Below are positions 44,218 through 53,358 of a stretch of DNA of 57,754 bases, piece by piece (the stretch's first letter is position 1; every line of letters begins with the position of its first letter). The notes under the pieces were generated by a model, which saw only the letters and a list, made by a program, of their open reading frames with translations, made no database searches and was not told the DNA's origin. The stretch is from Actinomadura rifamycini DSM 43936. Its GTDB lineage: Bacteria > Actinomycetota > Actinomycetes > Streptosporangiales > Streptosporangiaceae. The stretch covers positions 1-57,754 of the forward strand of contig NZ_AULB01000041.1 of NCBI RefSeq assembly GCF_000425065.1, given 5' to 3'. A program made the translations under genes and the position numbers.

Positions 44218-44628
44218 TCACGCCGGAGCGGCGCCGGCCCTCCGGTCGCGCACCGCCCGGACCACGGCGGTCGTGACGACCGCGCCGGTGAAGAGGCCGG
44301 CGGACGCCATCAGGGCGCCGACCGCCCAGAGCCCCGTCGCGTCGTCCGACCAGTCGGCGCACAGCGCGGCCATGGTGCCGAGGACGGGCGCGGCGGCGGC
44401 GGTGACGGGATGGCGGAAGACCGCCGCGGCGACGGTCAGCGCGACGAGGACCAGGACCAGGCCGGCGACCTGCCACGGCTGGTAGGGGCCGGTCTCGCTG
44501 CCGTCGGGATGCACGTCGCGGCGCTGGTCCCAGCCGAGCCAGGCGGCCCAGTTCGCGGCGGCCGCCGCGGCCAGGAGGAGGAAGGCCGCCGCCTCGAACG
44601 CGGCGCGCTTCGGCGCTCGTGTCGTCAT
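44218..44628 (-). CDS. Small membrane protein
   Basis: A 136-residue protein with four hydrophobic segments (AAAFLLLAAAAAANWAAWLG, VAGLVLVLVALTVAAAVF, AAAAPVLGTMAALCA, VGALMASAGLFTGAVVTTAV), a short loop WDQRRDVHPDGSETGPYQPW and a positively charged C-terminus. Unrecognised family. Divergent from an ABC/FtsX operon, sharing a region with two operators, so it may belong to the same regulon. Confidence 0.75.
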   Translation of the reverse strand: MTTRAPKRAAFEAAAFLLLAAAAAANWAAWLGWDQRRDVHPDGSETGPYQPWQVAGLVLVLVALTVAAAVFRHPVTAAAAPVLGTMAALCADWSDDATGLWAVGALMASAGLFTGAVVTTAVVRAVRDRRAGAAPA

Positions 44629-44663
44629 GCGTTCATGGTCCCGCCGGACGCGCCCCGGCCGAC

Positions 44664-44731
44664 TGAGTACGGATACTCATCTCCGCGCGGGGCGTACCCG
44701 GGTCCGCGGTGCGCGGTAGTGCCTGCACTAC
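44664..44731. promoter_or_regulatory. Two palindromes before the ABC/FtsX operon
   Basis: TGAGTA-CGGA-TACTCA at 44664-44679 and GTAGTGC-CT-GCACTAC at 44716-44731 are perfect inverted repeats in the 196-nt divergent region. The first has the look of a response-regulator or TetR-type site and is nearer the membrane-protein gene; the second lies about 95 nt before the ABC gene. Confidence 0.6.
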
Positions 44732-44824
44732 TCCAGGTGGGCAACTGGCTGCATTGTCCCCGGTGAGCGGCCTCCCTAGCGTCGAAGGGCGTCGGACAAG
44801 ACTCCCCTGGAAGGCACCCGCACC

Positions 44825-45646
44825 ATGTCAATGACCCCAGCCGGCACGCCCGCGGTCGGCACGGCTCCGGGCGGGACGGCTCCGGCCGGCTCGTTCCCGG
44901 CCGACTGCGCCGTCAGCGTCGAAGGCGTCCGCAAGACCTACGGCGGCGAGCAGCCCGTCGTGGCGCTCCACGGCGTCGACACCCGGTTCCGCCGGGGGAC
45001 GATGACGGCGGTGATGGGGCCGTCCGGATCCGGCAAGAGCACCCTGCTGCACTGCGCGGCCGGCCTGGACCGGCCGGACGCGGGCCGGGTCCGGATCGGC
45101 GGCACGGACCTGTCGACGATGTCGGAGAAGCAGCTGACGAAGCTGCGCCGCGACCGGGTGGGGTTCGTATTCCAGGCGTTCAACCTGGTCGGCGCGCTCA
45201 CCGTGGAGCAGAACATCCTGCTGCCCGGACGGCTGTCGGGCCGGCGCCCGGAGCCGGCGTGGCTCGCCGAGGTGATCGACCGGGTCGGGCTGGGCGAGCG
45301 GCTGCGGCACCGCCCGGCGGAGCTGTCGGGCGGGCAGCAGCAGCGGGTCGCCATCGCCCGCGCGCTCGCCACCCGGCCGGAGGTGGTCTTCTGCGACGAG
45401 CCGACCGGCGCGCTCGACACGCAGACCGCCGCCGAGGTGCTGGCGCTGCTGCGGGCGGCCGTCGACGACACCGGGCAGACCGTGATCATGGTGACCCACG
45501 ACCCGGTCGCCGCGTCCTACGCCGACCGGGTCGTGGTCCTCGCCGACGGCCGCATCGTCTCGGACCTGCCGCGGCCGGGCGTCCAGCGGATCGCGGAGCA
45601 GCTCGCGAACCTCGGCCGCCGCCCCGCCGCGCACCGGGAGGGCTGA
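44825..45646 (+). CDS. ABC transporter ATPase, LolD/MacB type
   Basis: A 273-residue ATPase: Walker A AVMGPSGSGKSTLLHCAAGL, Q-loop VFQAFNLVGALT, signature ELSGGQQQRVAIARAL, Walker B VVFCDEPTGALDT, H-loop VMVTHDPVAAS (read IMVTHDP). It is the mechanotransmission type that works with FtsX-like permeases, typical for peptide-antibiotic resistance or lipoprotein release. The permease gene starts 3 nt after its stop. GGAAGG precedes the ATG. Confidence 0.93.
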   Translation: MSMTPAGTPAVGTAPGGTAPAGSFPADCAVSVEGVRKTYGGEQPVVALHGVDTRFRRGTMTAVMGPSGSGKSTLLHCAAGLDRPDAGRVRIGGTDLSTMSEKQLTKLRRDRVGFVFQAFNLVGALTVEQNILLPGRLSGRRPEPAWLAEVIDRVGLGERLRHRPAELSGGQQQRVAIARALATRPEVVFCDEPTGALDTQTAAEVLALLRAAVDDTGQTVIMVTHDPVAASYADRVVVLADGRIVSDLPRPGVQRIAEQLANLGRRPAAHREG

Positions 45647-45649
45647 ACC

Positions 45650-48178
45650 GTGCTCCGGCTCGCACTGCAGATGCTCCGGCACCGCAAGGGGACGTTCGCG
45701 GCGACGTTCCTCGCGCTCGCCGCGGGCGTCACCGTCCTCACCGTGTGCGGCGTCCTCGTGGAATCGGGGCTCCGGTACAAGGGGCAGCCGCAGCGGTACG
45801 CCGCCGCGACCGCCGTCGTCGCGCAGCGGGACCTCACCATCACCAACGAGATGTTCGGCGAGACCGAGACCGCCACGCTGCCGCTGCCCGAGCCCGGCGG
45901 CGTCCCGAGCGAGCTGGTGCGGCGGCTCGCCGGGGTGCCGGGCGTGGCGCGCGCGGTCGCCGACCGCTCGATCCCCGCCGCGGCCGCGGACGCCCCGGAG
46001 GTGCCCGCCCAGGGGCACGGCTGGGGCAGCGCGGCGCTCGCCCCGTACCGGGTGGTGTCCGGCGCGCCGCCGCGGACGGACGGCGAGATCGCCGTGGACG
46101 CCCGGATCGCCGAGGCCGGACGGCTGCGTCCCGGTTCGGCCGCGACCGTCGTCGCCGGCGGGACGGCGCACCGGTTCACCGTGAGCGGCGTCGTCGACGC
46201 GGGCGAGACCCGCGGCGTGGCGGCGGCGCTGTTCTTCACCGACGCGCTGGCCGCCCGGCTCGACCCCGACCCGCGCCGCGTCGACGCGGTCGGCGTCCTC
46301 GCCGAGCGCGGCGCCGACCCGGCGGCCGTCCTGGCCGGGGTGCGCAAGGTCGCGGACGGCGCCGGCGCGACGGCGTACGCGGGGGACGACCGGGGCATCG
46401 CGGAGCAGCCGGAGGTGGGCGCGGCGCGCGACCTGCTCGTGCAGGCCGGCGGCGCGTTCGCCGGCTACGCCGCGCTGATCATCGGGTTCGTGGTCGCCGC
46501 GACGGTCGGGCTGTCGGTGCGGTACCGCCGCCGCGACCTCGCCCTGCTGCGCGCGATCGCGGCCGCCCCGGGCCAGGTGCGGGCGCTGATCCTCGGCGAG
46601 ACGGGGATGCTGGCGGCGCTCGCGGCGGTGGTGGGCGTCCCCTGCGGCCTCGCCGCCGCCCGCTGGGTGGGGGGCGAACTGGTCGACCGCGGGTTCGTGC
46701 CCGTCACCTACACCGCGAGCGGCGGGCTGCTCGCCGCGCCCGCGGCGGTCGCGGCCGTGGCGGCCGTCGCACTGCTGTCCGCGGGGATCGCCGCGCAGCG
46801 GACCGCCGCGATCCGGCCCACCGAGGCGCTCGGCGAGGCAGCGGTCGAGCGCGGGCTCGGCGGCCGAATCCGGGTCATCTTCGGCGTGGCGTGCCTCGGC
46901 GGCGGCGTCGTCCTGATCTTCGTCACGGGCGGCGCGAACGGGCAGACGGCCATGGGCGCCGCGGTCGGCATGCTGTACACGTTCGTGCTGGCGGTCGCGC
47001 TGCTGGCGCCGTGGATCAACCGGGCCGCCGCGGCCGCCGCGGCGCCGGTGCTGCGGCTGGTGTGGCGCGACAGCGGGTACCTCGCCGCCGCGAACCTGCG
47101 GGCGAACGCCCGCGGCATGGTCGCCGTGCTGACCGCGCTCGTCCTGTCCGTCGGGTTCGGCGGCACCGTCTGGTTCCTCCAGGACAACCTGCAGCGCCAG
47201 ACGGTCGAGCAGAGCCGGGACGGGACGGTCGCGCAGCACGCGCTCGTCGGCGGCGCCGGGCTGCCCGCGGCGGCGTCGGAGGACGCCCGCCGGATCCCCG
47301 GCGTGGTCGCCGCGACCGGCGTGCGCCGCACGTCCGTGATCGTCCCGTTCATGGGCGAGGGCATGGCGGTCGTCGCGCAGGGCGTCGACCCGCGGGGCGC
47401 CGCCGAGACCATGGACCTGGACGTCACCGAGGGCAGCCTCGCCGACCTGCGGGACGGGACGGTCGCGGTGTCGTCGTCGCAGGCGGGCACGTCCAAGTGG
47501 GAGGTCGGCGGGGACGCGCGGTTCTGGCTCGGCGACGGGACGCCCGTCACGCTGAAGGTCGTCGCCGTGTACGAGCGGAGCTTCGGGTTCGGGGACGTCA
47601 CGCTGAGCAACGCGACGCTCGCCGGCCACACCGCGTCCGGGCTCAACGACCACGTCCTGATCCGCACCGCCCCCGGCGCCGACGCGGGCCCGGCCCTGGC
47701 GGAGTTGGCCCGCGCGTACCCGGCGAGCGCGGTGACGAGCACCGACCGGCTCACCGGGGAGCTCGCGAAGGACCTGGAGATCAGCGCCTGGCTCAACAAG
47801 ATGCTGATCGCCGTGCTCGTCGGCTACGCGGTGCTCGCCGCCGCCAACACCCTCGTCATGGCGGCGCTGGCCCGGACCCGGGAGCTGTCGCTGCTGCGCC
47901 TGGTCGGGGTGACGACCGGGCAGGCGAAGCGGATGGTCCACGCCGAGCAGGCCACGCTGCTGGGCGTGTCGATCGGGATCGGCGCGGCGATCGCGGCGGT
48001 CACCCTCTCCTCGATCGTCAACGCGATCGCCGGGCAGCGCGTCCCGTACGTCCCGGCGCTCGGATGGGTCGTGATCGTCGGCGGGACCGCGGCGCTCGCG
48101 CTGGTCGCCACGATGCTGCCGATCGGCCGGCTGCTGCGCCGCACCCGCCCGGTCGAGGGCATCGGCATCCGCGAGTAG
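45650..48178 (+). CDS. FtsX-like ABC permease
   Basis: An 842-residue permease with the long actinobacterial MacB-like plan: TM1 (GTFAATFLALAAGVTVLTVC), a large extracytoplasmic domain, three TM helices with the FtsX core (GFVVAATVGLSVRYRRRDLA), a second TM1 and extracellular domain, and a second FtsX core ending in three helices (NTLVMAALARTRELSLLRLV). GTG start. Partner of the ATPase before it. Substrate unknown; antimicrobial-peptide efflux or membrane remodelling is likely. Confidence 0.92.
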   Translation: MLRLALQMLRHRKGTFAATFLALAAGVTVLTVCGVLVESGLRYKGQPQRYAAATAVVAQRDLTITNEMFGETETATLPLPEPGGVPSELVRRLAGVPGVARAVADRSIPAAAADAPEVPAQGHGWGSAALAPYRVVSGAPPRTDGEIAVDARIAEAGRLRPGSAATVVAGGTAHRFTVSGVVDAGETRGVAAALFFTDALAARLDPDPRRVDAVGVLAERGADPAAVLAGVRKVADGAGATAYAGDDRGIAEQPEVGAARDLLVQAGGAFAGYAALIIGFVVAATVGLSVRYRRRDLALLRAIAAAPGQVRALILGETGMLAALAAVVGVPCGLAAARWVGGELVDRGFVPVTYTASGGLLAAPAAVAAVAAVALLSAGIAAQRTAAIRPTEALGEAAVERGLGGRIRVIFGVACLGGGVVLIFVTGGANGQTAMGAAVGMLYTFVLAVALLAPWINRAAAAAAAPVLRLVWRDSGYLAAANLRANARGMVAVLTALVLSVGFGGTVWFLQDNLQRQTVEQSRDGTVAQHALVGGAGLPAAASEDARRIPGVVAATGVRRTSVIVPFMGEGMAVVAQGVDPRGAAETMDLDVTEGSLADLRDGTVAVSSSQAGTSKWEVGGDARFWLGDGTPVTLKVVAVYERSFGFGDVTLSNATLAGHTASGLNDHVLIRTAPGADAGPALAELARAYPASAVTSTDRLTGELAKDLEISAWLNKMLIAVLVGYAVLAAANTLVMAALARTRELSLLRLVGVTTGQAKRMVHAEQATLLGVSIGIGAAIAAVTLSSIVNAIAGQRVPYVPALGWVVIVGGTAALALVATMLPIGRLLRRTRPVEGIGIRE

Positions 48179-48187
48179 CCGGGCGCG

Positions 48188-48228
48188 CGCCGGACGCCCC
48201 GGGGGCCGTGCCCCCGGGGCGTCCGGCG
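48188..48228. terminator. Bidirectional hairpin terminator
   Basis: Perfect 18-bp stem (CGCCGGACGCCCCGGGGG and complement) with a 5-nt loop CCGTG, ending one base before the stop codon of the convergent araA gene. Confidence 0.85.
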
Positions 48229-49689
48229 TCAGAAGCCCTGGGCCAGGCGGTGGTACGCCTGGTTCCAGCGGAGCTCCTTCGCGAACCGCGCCGTGGTCGT
48301 GCCGGCGTCGATGACGGCGAGTTCGACGCCGAGCATCTCGGCCAGGTCGGTGAGCTCCTCGGCGCCGACCGCCGTGGACAGGACGGTGTGGTGCGGGCCC
48401 CCGGCGGCGAGCCACGACTCCGTGGACGTCGCCAGGTCGGGGCGCGGCCGCCAGACGGCCCGCGCCACCGGCAGGTTCGGCAGCGGCGGCGGGACGACCA
48501 CGTCGATCTCGTTCGCGACCAGCCGGAACCGGTCGCCGAGGTCGGCGAGGCCCACGACGATCCCGGGGCCGGGCTCGGCGTCGAACACCAGGCGCACGGG
48601 GTCCTCGCGGCCGCCGATGCCGAGCGGGTGGATCTCGCAGGACGGCGTGCCCGCGGCGATCGACGGGCAGACCTCCAGCATGTGGGCGCCGAGGATGAGC
48701 TGCTCCCCCGGCACCAGGTTGTAGGTGTAGTCCTCCATGAACGAGGTGCCGCCGCCCGGCGCCATCGCCTTGAGGGCCCGCAGCAGCGCGGCCGTCTTCC
48801 AGTCGCCCTCGCCGCCGAACCCGTGGCCGTCCGCCATGAGCCGCTGGACGGCCAGGCCGGGGAGCTGGCGGAGCCCGCCGAGGTCCTCGAAGTTGGTGGT
48901 GAAGGCCGTGAAGCCGCCGTCCGCGAGGAACCCGCGCAGCCCCAGCTCGATGCGGGCGGCGTAGCGCAGCGACGCGTGCCGGTCGCCGCCCGCGCGCAGC
49001 TCGGGGGCGACGTCGTAGGCGTCCTCGTACTCGGCGGCCAGCGCCGCCGCGCCCGCGTCGGCGACCGCGTCCACCGCCGCGACCAGGTCGTTCACGGCGT
49101 AGGTGTTGACCGAGACGCCGAAGCGGAGCTGCGCCTCGACCTTGTCGCCCTCGGTGACCGCGACGTCGCGCATGTTGTCGCCGAAGCGGGCGAGCCGCAT
49201 CGTGCGCAGCGCCGCGGCGCCGGCGGCGGCCCGCGCCCACGCCTCGATCCGGGACGCCGTGGACGGGTCGGTGACGTGCCCCGCCACGGTCTTGCGGGCG
49301 ACGCCCAGCCGGGTCTGGACGTGCGCGAACTCGCGGTCGCCGTGGGCGGCCTGGTTGAGGTTCATGAAGTCCATGTCGATGGAGCTCCACGGCAGCTCCA
49401 CGTTCGCCTGCGTGTGCAGGTGCAGCAGCGGCTTGCGCAGCGCGTCCAGGCCCGCGATCCACATCTTCGCCGGGGAGAACGTGTGCATCCACGCGATCAC
49501 GCCGGTGCAGGCGTCGTCCGCGTTCGCCTCCAGCATGACGCGGCGGATGGACGCCGCGTCGGTGAGCACCGGCTTCCACTCGACGCCGACCGGCAGCGCG
49601 TCCGCGATCCGCCGGGACTGCTCGGCCACCTGCCGCAGCGTGTCCGCGCCGTACAGCCCCTGGCTGCCGGTCAGGAACCATGCCGTCAT
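48229..49689 (-). CDS. araA: L-arabinose isomerase
   Basis: A 486-residue isomerase converting L-arabinose to L-ribulose with Mn2+. WFLTGSQGLYGADTLRQVAE opens it, then IAWMHTFSPAKMWIAGL, the metal Glu/His in GHGFGGEGDWKTAALLRALK (Glu), SFMEDYTY (Glu) and HMLEVCPSI (His). Normal length (E. coli about 500). It overlaps araD by ATGA and is the last gene of araB-araD-araA. Confidence 0.97.
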   Translation of the reverse strand: MTAWFLTGSQGLYGADTLRQVAEQSRRIADALPVGVEWKPVLTDAASIRRVMLEANADDACTGVIAWMHTFSPAKMWIAGLDALRKPLLHLHTQANVELPWSSIDMDFMNLNQAAHGDREFAHVQTRLGVARKTVAGHVTDPSTASRIEAWARAAAGAAALRTMRLARFGDNMRDVAVTEGDKVEAQLRFGVSVNTYAVNDLVAAVDAVADAGAAALAAEYEDAYDVAPELRAGGDRHASLRYAARIELGLRGFLADGGFTAFTTNFEDLGGLRQLPGLAVQRLMADGHGFGGEGDWKTAALLRALKAMAPGGGTSFMEDYTYNLVPGEQLILGAHMLEVCPSIAAGTPSCEIHPLGIGGREDPVRLVFDAEPGPGIVVGLADLGDRFRLVANEIDVVVPPPLPNLPVARAVWRPRPDLATSTESWLAAGGPHHTVLSTAVGAEELTDLAEMLGVELAVIDAGTTTARFAKELRWNQAYHRLAQGF

Positions 49690-50348
49690 CGCGTGCTCCT
49701 CTGCCCGTAGACGTTCTGGTAGCGGTCGTACAGGCGGTCGACGTCGGCCCGCGCGATCGGCAGCGGCTCGCCGAGCTGCCGCGACACGTGCACGGTGCGG
49801 GCGACGTCCTCGCACATCACCGCGGCCTTGACGGCGGCCTTCGGGGAGTCGCCGACCGTGAAGACGCCGTGGTTGCGCATCAGCACGGCCTTCGACCGGT
49901 GGCCGCGCAGCGTGGCGACGACGCCGCGGCCGATGTCGTCGCCGCCGATCAGCGCGAACGGCCCCACCGGGATCTCGCCGCCGAACTCGTCGGCCATCGC
50001 GGTCAGCACGCACGGGATCGGCTCCCCGCGCGCCGCCCACGCGGACGCGTAGGTGGAGTGCGTGTGCACGACCCCGTTCACGTCCGGCATGTGCCGGTAC
50101 ACGTAGGCGTGCGCGGCGGTGTCGCTGGACGGCGCCAGCTCCCCCTCGACGAGGTTCCCGTCGAGGTCGCACACGACGATCGACGCGGGCGTCAGGTCGT
50201 CGTAGGACACCCCGCTGGGCTTGATGGCGAACCGGTCGCCGCCGGGCAGCCGCCCGGACACGTTGCCCGCCGTCCACGCGACCAGGTCGTTGCGGACGAG
50301 TTCGGCGTGCAGGCGGCAGACGGTCTCCCGGAGCTCTTCGTCGGTCAT
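49686..50348 (-). CDS. araD: L-ribulose-5-phosphate 4-epimerase
   Basis: A 220-residue class II aldolase-fold epimerase: AWTAGNVSGRLPGGDRFAIK, PSGVSYDDLTP, the Zn ligands H-x-H in GVVHTHSTYASAWA, and the later His in LMRNHGVFTVGDSP. It makes D-xylulose 5-phosphate. ATG 50348 gives the usual family length. A second in-frame ATG at 50441 overlaps the araB stop (ATGA) and would add 31 residues translated from a repeat element (50359-50404), so the start is ambiguous. Confidence 0.93.
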   Translation of the reverse strand: MTDEELRETVCRLHAELVRNDLVAWTAGNVSGRLPGGDRFAIKPSGVSYDDLTPASIVVCDLDGNLVEGELAPSSDTAAHAYVYRHMPDVNGVVHTHSTYASAWAARGEPIPCVLTAMADEFGGEIPVGPFALIGGDDIGRGVVATLRGHRSKAVLMRNHGVFTVGDSPKAAVKAAVMCEDVARTVHVSRQLGEPLPIARADVDRLYDRYQNVYGQRSTR

Positions 50349-50358
50349 CCTTTTCCCC

Positions 50359-50404
50359 GTGGGGGGACGACCCCCCACACCCCCCGGCGAATGCGGCCGC
50401 ATTC
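50359..50404. repeat. Palindromic intergenic repeat between araB and araD
   Basis: A hairpin with arms GTGGGGGG/CCCCCCAC and 4-nt loop (50359-50378) is followed by the perfect palindrome GAATGCGGCCGCATTC (50389-50404). The block looks like a mobile or dispersed palindromic element of the kind found between genes of Thermomonosporaceae-type genomes; it separates two genes that overlap in frame otherwise. Confidence 0.55.
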
Positions 50405-50437
50405 CTTCACTCCAGTCGCTTCGCTCCTTGCGTTCGG

Positions 50438-52081
50438 TCATGCGGCGGCCTCGTTCCTGATCGCGCGGAGGCGGTGCAGCAGGCCGCCGTCCGCGAAGTG
50501 GTCGTGCAGCCGGCGGTACTCGGCGTACAGCCGGTCGTAGGCGTCGGCGCGGTCCGGGTCGGGGACGAACGCGTCCGGGACGCGCCGGCCCATGGCGGCG
50601 GCCGCGGCGGTGACGTCGGGGTGGGCGCCCGCGGCGACGGCCGCGTGGATCGCCGCGCCGAGCGCCGGCCCCTGGCCGGAGCCGATCGCCGACAGGGGGC
50701 GGCGCAGCACGTCGGCGTACACCTGCATGAGGAACCGGTTGCCGAGCAGCCCGCCCGCGACGACGACCTCCTCGACCGGCACCCCGGACGCCTCGAACGT
50801 CTCGACGATCGTCCGGGCGCCGAACGCCGTCGCCTCGATGAGCGCCCGGTAGACGTCCTCGGGCCGGGTCGCGAGCGTCTGCCCGACGAGCACGCCGGAC
50901 AGGTCGTGGTCGACGAGCACGGACCGGTTGCCGTTGTGCCAGTCGAGCGCGACGAGCCCGTGCTCGCCGACCCGCTGCCGCTCGGCGAGCGAGGTGAGGT
51001 ACTCGTGGGCGCTCATCCCCCGGGCGTCCGCCTCGCGGGTGTAGGACGCGGGCACGGACGTCTCGGCGAACCAGCCGAAGATGTCGCCGACGCCCGACTG
51101 GCCCGCCTCGTACCCCCACAGCCCGGGGACGATCCCGTCGCGCACCGCGCCGCACATGCCCGGCACCTCGGCGAGCCGGTCGGACGCCATGACGTGGCAG
51201 GTGGAGGTGCCCATGATGGCGACCATCCGGCCGGGCCGGACGGCGTCCGCCGCGGCGGCCGTGACGTGCGCGTCCACGTTGCCGACGGCGACCGCGATGC
51301 CCGCGGGGAGGCCCGTCCAGGCGGCGGCCTCGGCGGTCAGCCGCCCGGCGAGGCCGCCGAGGGGGGCGAGGTCGTGCCCGAGCTTGTCGGTGAAGTCCGC
51401 GAAGTCCGGGTTCAGGGCGGCGGCGAACTCCGCGGAGGGGTACCGGCCGTCCTGGTGGATGCCCTTGTACCCGGCCGTGCAGACGTTGCGGGACTCGGTG
51501 CCGGTGAGCTGCCAGACGATCCAGTCGGCGGCCTCGATCCACCGTTCGGCCTCCGCGTAGGTCGCGGGGTCCTCCTCCAGGAGCTGGAGCCCCTTGGCCC
51601 ACTCCCACTCGGAGGAGATCTTCCCGCCGTACCGGGCGAGCCAGGGCTCGCCCCGCTCGGCGGCGAGCGCGTTGATCCGGTCGGCGTGCGGCTGGGCGGC
51701 GTGGTGCTTCCACAGCTTGGGCCAGGCGTGCGGCCGGTCCGGGTGCCGCTCGCACAGCGGCGTCCCGTCCGCCGCCGCCGGCAGCACGGTGCAGGCGGTG
51801 AAGTCGGTGCCGATGCCGACGACGTCCGCGGGATCGACGCCCGCCGCGGCCACCGCCGCCGGGACGGCGGCCCGCAGGACGCCGCGCCAGTCCTCGGGCG
51901 CCTGCAGGGCCCAGTCGGGCGGGAGCCGCGGCCCGCCGCCGGGCAGCCGCTCCTCGATCACCCCGTGGGCGTACTCGTGGACCGCGCTCCCCAGTTCGGC
52001 GCCGTCCGCGACCCGCACCACCACGGCCCGTCCGGACAGGGTGCCGAAGTCCACTCCCACCACGTACGCGTCTGCGCCCAC
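50438..52081 (-). CDS. araB: Ribulokinase
   Basis: A 547-residue FGGY-family kinase phosphorylating L-ribulose. N-terminal ATPase loop YVVGVDFGTLSGRAVVVRVA, GIGTDFTACTVLPAA, the substrate segment KLWKHHAAQPHADRINALA, IMGTSTCHV, and the FGGY C-terminal signature VEEVVVAGGLLGNRFLMQVY. GTG 52081 was chosen because GAGAGGGG precedes it by 5 nt; the open frame continues upstream through the operator region without a ribosome site. First gene of the ara operon. Confidence 0.96.
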   Translation of the reverse strand: MGADAYVVGVDFGTLSGRAVVVRVADGAELGSAVHEYAHGVIEERLPGGGPRLPPDWALQAPEDWRGVLRAAVPAAVAAAGVDPADVVGIGTDFTACTVLPAAADGTPLCERHPDRPHAWPKLWKHHAAQPHADRINALAAERGEPWLARYGGKISSEWEWAKGLQLLEEDPATYAEAERWIEAADWIVWQLTGTESRNVCTAGYKGIHQDGRYPSAEFAAALNPDFADFTDKLGHDLAPLGGLAGRLTAEAAAWTGLPAGIAVAVGNVDAHVTAAAADAVRPGRMVAIMGTSTCHVMASDRLAEVPGMCGAVRDGIVPGLWGYEAGQSGVGDIFGWFAETSVPASYTREADARGMSAHEYLTSLAERQRVGEHGLVALDWHNGNRSVLVDHDLSGVLVGQTLATRPEDVYRALIEATAFGARTIVETFEASGVPVEEVVVAGGLLGNRFLMQVYADVLRRPLSAIGSGQGPALGAAIHAAVAAGAHPDVTAAAAAMGRRVPDAFVPDPDRADAYDRLYAEYRRLHDHFADGGLLHRLRAIRNEAAA

Positions 52082-52151
52082 ACCGTCCCCTCTCTCGCTG
52101 TCGTCACTGTGACCGGTAACATGCGCCGCCGTCAACCCCCATGGACACCAT

Positions 52152-52189
52152 CCATACTCGGGAGTATGGTTCCGTACCATGGGGTATGG
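52152..52189. promoter_or_regulatory. Twin operators between araB and the flavoprotein gene
   Basis: CCATACTC-GG-GAGTATGG (52152-52169) is a perfect 8-bp inverted repeat. CCGTACC-ATGG-GGTATGG (52172-52189) is a second copy with one mismatch. The second covers the start codon of the flavoprotein gene (52179). The TetR gene at 53359, last of the same transcript, is the natural binder; the arabinose operon may be affected from the other side. Confidence 0.75.
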
Positions 52190-53333
52190 AGATGACGTCA
52201 CCGCCCGCGTGCGCGCCCTCGCGCCCGCGCTGTCCGACCGCGCCCGCGCCGCCGAGGAGGCGCGGCGGCTGCCCGACGAGACGATCGCCGACCTGGCCGC
52301 CACCGGCCTGTTCGGCACGCTCGTCCCGAAGCGGTTCGGCGGCGCCGAACTCGGCTTCGCCACGATGGCCGCCGCGTGCCGCGAGGCCGGCGCGGGCTGC
52401 GCGTCCACCGGATGGCTCTCCGCCATCTACACGCTGCACAACTGGATGGTCGCGCTGTTCCCCGAGAAGGCGCAGGAGGAGGTGTGGGCCGAGCGCCCCT
52501 ACGCCCTCATCCCCTGCACCCTCGCCCCGAGCGGCACCGCCGAACCCGTCGACGGCGGCCACACGGTCACCGGCCGCTGGTCGTGGGGCAGCGGGGTCAT
52601 GCACGCCGACCACGTCATGGTCCTCGCGCTCGTCACCGCCGGCGGCGGGATCGAGCCCCGCCTGTTCCTGCTGCCCCGCGCCGACGTCGCCGTCCACGAC
52701 GTCTGGCACACCAGCGGCATGCGCGGCACCGGCAGCAACGACATCGAGGTCGCGGGCGCGTTCGTCCCCGCGCACCGGTCGGTGCCGCTGGCCGACCTCG
52801 CCGAGGGCCGCTCCCCCGGCTCCCGCGTCCACCCGGGCGTCCCGTACCGGACGCCGCTGGTCCCGGTGTTCGCGCTGGCCGGCGCGGCGCCCGTCCTCGG
52901 CGCCGCGGAGGGGGTGCTCGCCCGCTTCCGCGCGCGCATGGAGGGCCGGGTGATGTCGTACACGGGCGAGCGGCAGCGCGACCTGATGAGCGGCCAGATC
53001 CGGCTCGCCGCCGCGACCGCCGACCTGCGCGCCGCCCGGCTCCTGCTGGAGGACGCGCTGGGCGCCGCGTCCGGCGACGACGCCGCGGACCTGCGCCGCC
53101 GCGCGAACGCCCGGCTGGCCGCGGCCCACGTCGTCGCGACCGCCCGCCGCGTCGTCAACGACCTGTGCGGCGCCGCCGGGGCGAGCACCCAGCTCATCGA
53201 CTCGCCGTTCCAGCGGGCGCAGCGCGATGTGAATACGATCTCCGGGCACGTGGTGTTCGACCCGGACGCGTCCTACGCGCTCTGGGGCAAGATCGAGCTC
53301 GGCCTGGACCCCGGCCCGGTCAACCTCGTGTGA
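52179..53333 (+). CDS. Acyl-CoA-dehydrogenase-like flavin monooxygenase
   Basis: A 384-residue acyl-CoA-dehydrogenase-fold protein of the HsaA/hydroxylase group: LFGTLVPKRFGGAELGFATM, the substrate-side CASTGWLSAIYTLHNWMVAL, GRWSWGSGVMHADHVMVLAL, TSGMRGTGSNDIEVAGAFVP and C-terminal RRVVNDLCGAAGASTQLIDS plus PFQRAQRDVNTISGH. The catalytic Glu of true dehydrogenases is not seen, which favours a two-component FADH2 monooxygenase; no flavin reductase gene is adjacent. ATG 52179 is inside the operator, so the mRNA may be leaderless. Confidence 0.88.
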   Translation: MGYGDDVTARVRALAPALSDRARAAEEARRLPDETIADLAATGLFGTLVPKRFGGAELGFATMAAACREAGAGCASTGWLSAIYTLHNWMVALFPEKAQEEVWAERPYALIPCTLAPSGTAEPVDGGHTVTGRWSWGSGVMHADHVMVLALVTAGGGIEPRLFLLPRADVAVHDVWHTSGMRGTGSNDIEVAGAFVPAHRSVPLADLAEGRSPGSRVHPGVPYRTPLVPVFALAGAAPVLGAAEGVLARFRARMEGRVMSYTGERQRDLMSGQIRLAAATADLRAARLLLEDALGAASGDDAADLRRRANARLAAAHVVATARRVVNDLCGAAGASTQLIDSPFQRAQRDVNTISGHVVFDPDASYALWGKIELGLDPGPVNLV

Positions 53334-53358
53334 CCGCACGAACGATCGGGGGAGCGCG

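Noticed and set aside
44828..49681. Very long open frames antisense to the ABC/FtsX and ara genes
   Set aside because: They are the result of high GC in third codon positions; their translations are Arg/Gly/Pro/Ala-rich with no domain, while the opposite strand has clear genes.
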